Assembly: GCA_038251315.1 (NCBI GenBank)
Contig: JBBSBK010000130.1
Location: 1 to 7,386 of the forward strand
DNA from: JBBKXP01 sp038251315
GTDB taxonomy: Bacteria > Pseudomonadota > Alphaproteobacteria > Rhodobacterales > Rhodobacteraceae
Length of the DNA: 7,386 bases
Direction: 5' to 3'
The notes under the pieces are model-generated. The model ran no database searches. It was given only the letters and a program-made list of their open reading frames with translations, and was not told where the DNA came from. Below, one piece after another: positions 6,211 to 7,386 of this stretch (position 1 is its first letter; every line of letters begins with the position of its first letter). The position numbers and the translations under genes were made by a program.

Positions 6211-6831
6211 TCAGTCGGCGGCTTCGGGGCCACCGGCGTCCTTGGCGATGTCAATGCTGACCACGGAAAAGCCCGACGCACCGATCATCACGGTAACCGT
6301 CTTTGCGGCCTGAGAGGTCACATACATCCCGTTCGGATTGGCCCGCAAATGATCCGGCAGTGCGCCATCATCGAAATGCACACGCAGCTCTTTGCCTGCC
6401 GCAATGCTCAAACCATCCAGAGGCTTATAGTAGGCCTCGACTGCGCCGGTATCCGCGTCCGTGATCGTGTAGTAAGCGGAAAGGCCGCTCAGATCGGTCG
6501 TGCCTGTATTCTCCAACAGCAGCTCCAGATGGTCCGTCGCGTCAGATTTTGCGACGCGGTCGTAATTGTTTTCGACCAGTGCCTCTTTGAACCTGACGGG
6601 CGCAGGTGGCCCGTCGAGGGGCATCGGGTTCTTGGCAAAAACCGGGGCGATATCTGCCAGATCGTTCATGCCGTCGCCGTCGGTGTCAGCATTCATCGGG
6701 TCAGTGCCGAGCAGCGGTTCGGATGTGTCCGGAACACCGTCGCCATCGGTGTCGACAACGGTCTGGGCAAAGGCCGGTGCGGCACTGAAAGCTGCCAGCA
6801 GGGCGAGGGTCGTCAGCGTGAGGTTCTTCAT
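6211..6831 (-). CDS. Secreted protein with thrombospondin type-3 calcium-binding repeats
   Basis: A 206-residue exported protein. Residues 1-22 are a clear Sec signal peptide (K3, hydrophobic core, AFA before Q23). Two thrombospondin type-3 (TSP3) units follow: DTDGDGVPD at 27-35 and DTDGDGMND at 49-57, with the regular Asp spacing that binds calcium. A Pro-rich linker (about 63-79) leads to a C-terminal domain (about 80-195) predicted to be mostly beta strand, perhaps an Ig-like fold, that I cannot assign to a family. The start is firm: AAAGGAG (6840-6846) stands 8 bases before the ATG. A longer reading frame continues upstream without a better start. Only 5 bases separate it from the stop of the ABC permease gene, so the two are almost certainly co-transcribed and possibly translationally coupled. 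The product probably sits in the periplasm or on the cell surface; its role is unknown. Confidence 0.85.
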   Translation of the reverse strand: MKNLTLTTLALLAAFSAAPAFAQTVVDTDGDGVPDTSEPLLGTDPMNADTDGDGMNDLADIAPVFAKNPMPLDGPPAPVRFKEALVENNYDRVAKSDATDHLELLLENTGTTDLSGLSAYYTITDADTGAVEAYYKPLDGLSIAAGKELRVHFDDGALPDHLRANPNGMYVTSQAAKTVTVMIGASGFSVVSIDIAKDAGGPEAAD

Positions 6832-6836
6832 GACAG

Positions 6837-7386
6837 TTACTCCTTTGTCAGTCTGTCGGACGTGAGGGGCAGACGCAGCGCAAATGCTGCAAGCCCAAGG
6901 GATGTGAGAAAAATGATCAGGGCGTCGCTCCATTTTTCGGCAAGGATCTGACGCAGCGGAATGCCCGCATAGGCGTCCTTGATGCCCAAGGTCGCGAAGC
7001 TGAACCGTTCAAAATGCTTGGTAATCGACACCCATTCGATGCCCGTGCGGACAGTTTCAAAGGTTGCGAACTGTTTCATGATCTCGACCTGATCGGGCTT
7101 GGCGATGTGAAGCTGCGCAAAAACACCGCCTGCCACCTGATTGTCCGGGTCCAGCGTGTCCCCGATCTGCGGTGTGATCAGCACGAGCATCAGCCAGACC
7201 ATGAATGCGGCGAGCAGCGCGTTCGGCGGACGGCGCATGGTCAGGGTCAGCATGAAGCTGACGAGGAAGAAGCATGCGGTGTAGGCCACAGCCACGCCCC
7301 AGACGAGGGAGATGCGCAACAGGTCGCTCAGGTTGCCTGACCACCTCGAACGCCAGGAAGAGATACTGTCGCTCGGCGACGCCTGC
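6837..7386 (-). CDS. ABC-2 type transporter permease, 5' end beyond the window
   Basis: The frame is open from the right edge to a TAA at 6837, giving the C-terminal 182 residues; no ATG occurs in it before the edge, so the true start lies outside. Visible features are two membrane segments just after the start of the visible part (about residues 23-50 and 55-76), an extracytoplasmic loop, and a last membrane helix near the C-terminus (about 155-173). The loop segment with a Ser/Thr-x-HF-x-x-F pattern (ITKHFERFSF) followed by a G-I-K-D-A-Y turn before the last helix is characteristic of NosY/GldF-like ABC-2 permeases (COG1277 type). Such permeases pair with an ATPase, which should be encoded upstream outside the window. 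The substrate is unknown. The co-transcribed secreted TSP3 protein may be an accessory of the transporter, or the operon may serve maturation of an exported protein, as nosDFY does for nitrous oxide reductase; that parallel is only inference. Confidence 0.8.
   Translation of the reverse strand, partial: QASPSDSISSWRSRWSGNLSDLLRISLVWGVAVAYTACFFLVSFMLTLTMRRPPNALLAAFMVWLMLVLITPQIGDTLDPDNQVAGGVFAQLHIAKPDQVEIMKQFATFETVRTGIEWVSITKHFERFSFATLGIKDAYAGIPLRQILAEKWSDALIIFLTSLGLAAFALRLPLTSDRLTKE
6840..6846 (-). promoter_or_regulatory. Strong ribosome binding site that fixes the TSP3 protein start
   Basis: Read on the minus strand this is AAAGGAG, 8 bases before the ATG at 6831. It lies in the last codons of the permease gene, directly before that gene's TAA, so ribosomes finishing the permease are placed at the next start. 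Confidence 0.8.

Noticed and set aside
6832..6933. 34-residue upstream extension of the TSP3 protein
   Set aside because: It would bury the signal peptide inside the protein and overlap the permease gene; the ATG at 6831 has a strong ribosome binding site.
6349..6951. 200-residue plus-strand frame opposite the TSP3 gene
   Set aside because: It is antisense to a secreted protein with clear TSP3 repeats and an excellent ribosome binding site; Arg/Cys-rich composition is that of a shadow.

Overview
The window reads as chromosomal DNA of a Gram-negative alphaproteobacterium, most likely of the Rhodobacteraceae type. This is inferred from the high GC content with GC-rich third codon positions, Sec signal peptides, GC-rich hairpins, and a gene set (PepSY protein, OmpR-type regulator, HAMP histidine kinase, cytochrome b561, DedA/PAP2 fusion) that is familiar from that group. 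No mobile element, CRISPR array, tRNA or rRNA was seen. Gene density is high and the layout looks like ordinary core or semi-core genome.

Layout from left to right. (1) Positions 1-507, minus strand: 3'-truncated gene for a membrane-anchored, helix-rich protein of unknown function. (2) 653-2683, minus: a 676-residue membrane protein fusing a DedA/VTT domain, a PAP2 lipid-phosphatase domain and an LssY-like C-terminal domain. (3) A divergent intergenic region, 2684-2890, with a perfect 8+8 inverted repeat. (4) 2891-5450, plus: exported PepSY protein, OmpR-family response regulator and HAMP histidine kinase. A 13-bp hairpin separates the PepSY gene from the regulator, and regulator and kinase overlap by ATGA. 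(5) 5403-6035, minus: cytochrome b561-like di-heme membrane protein, convergent with the kinase and overlapping its 3' end by 48 bp. (6) A short intergenic region with a 7+7 inverted repeat. (7) 6211-7386, minus: a secreted protein with thrombospondin type-3 calcium-binding repeats, preceded by the 3' part of an ABC-2 type permease in a tightly coupled operon that runs off the right edge.

How the genes may work together (inference). The centre is a self-contained signalling unit: a periplasmic PepSY protein in front of a sensor kinase and its regulator. The genes facing it on both sides encode inner-membrane proteins of lipid/envelope metabolism (DedA-PAP2-LssY) and of electron transfer (cytochrome b561), which makes them plausible outputs of the two-component system. 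The ABC permease/TSP3 pair at the right edge looks like a separate operon for an exported protein. No gene here is clearly a new type of system; the points most worth checking are the substituted signature residues in the DedA-PAP2 fusion, the two perfect inverted repeats, and the TSP3/ABC-2 pair.
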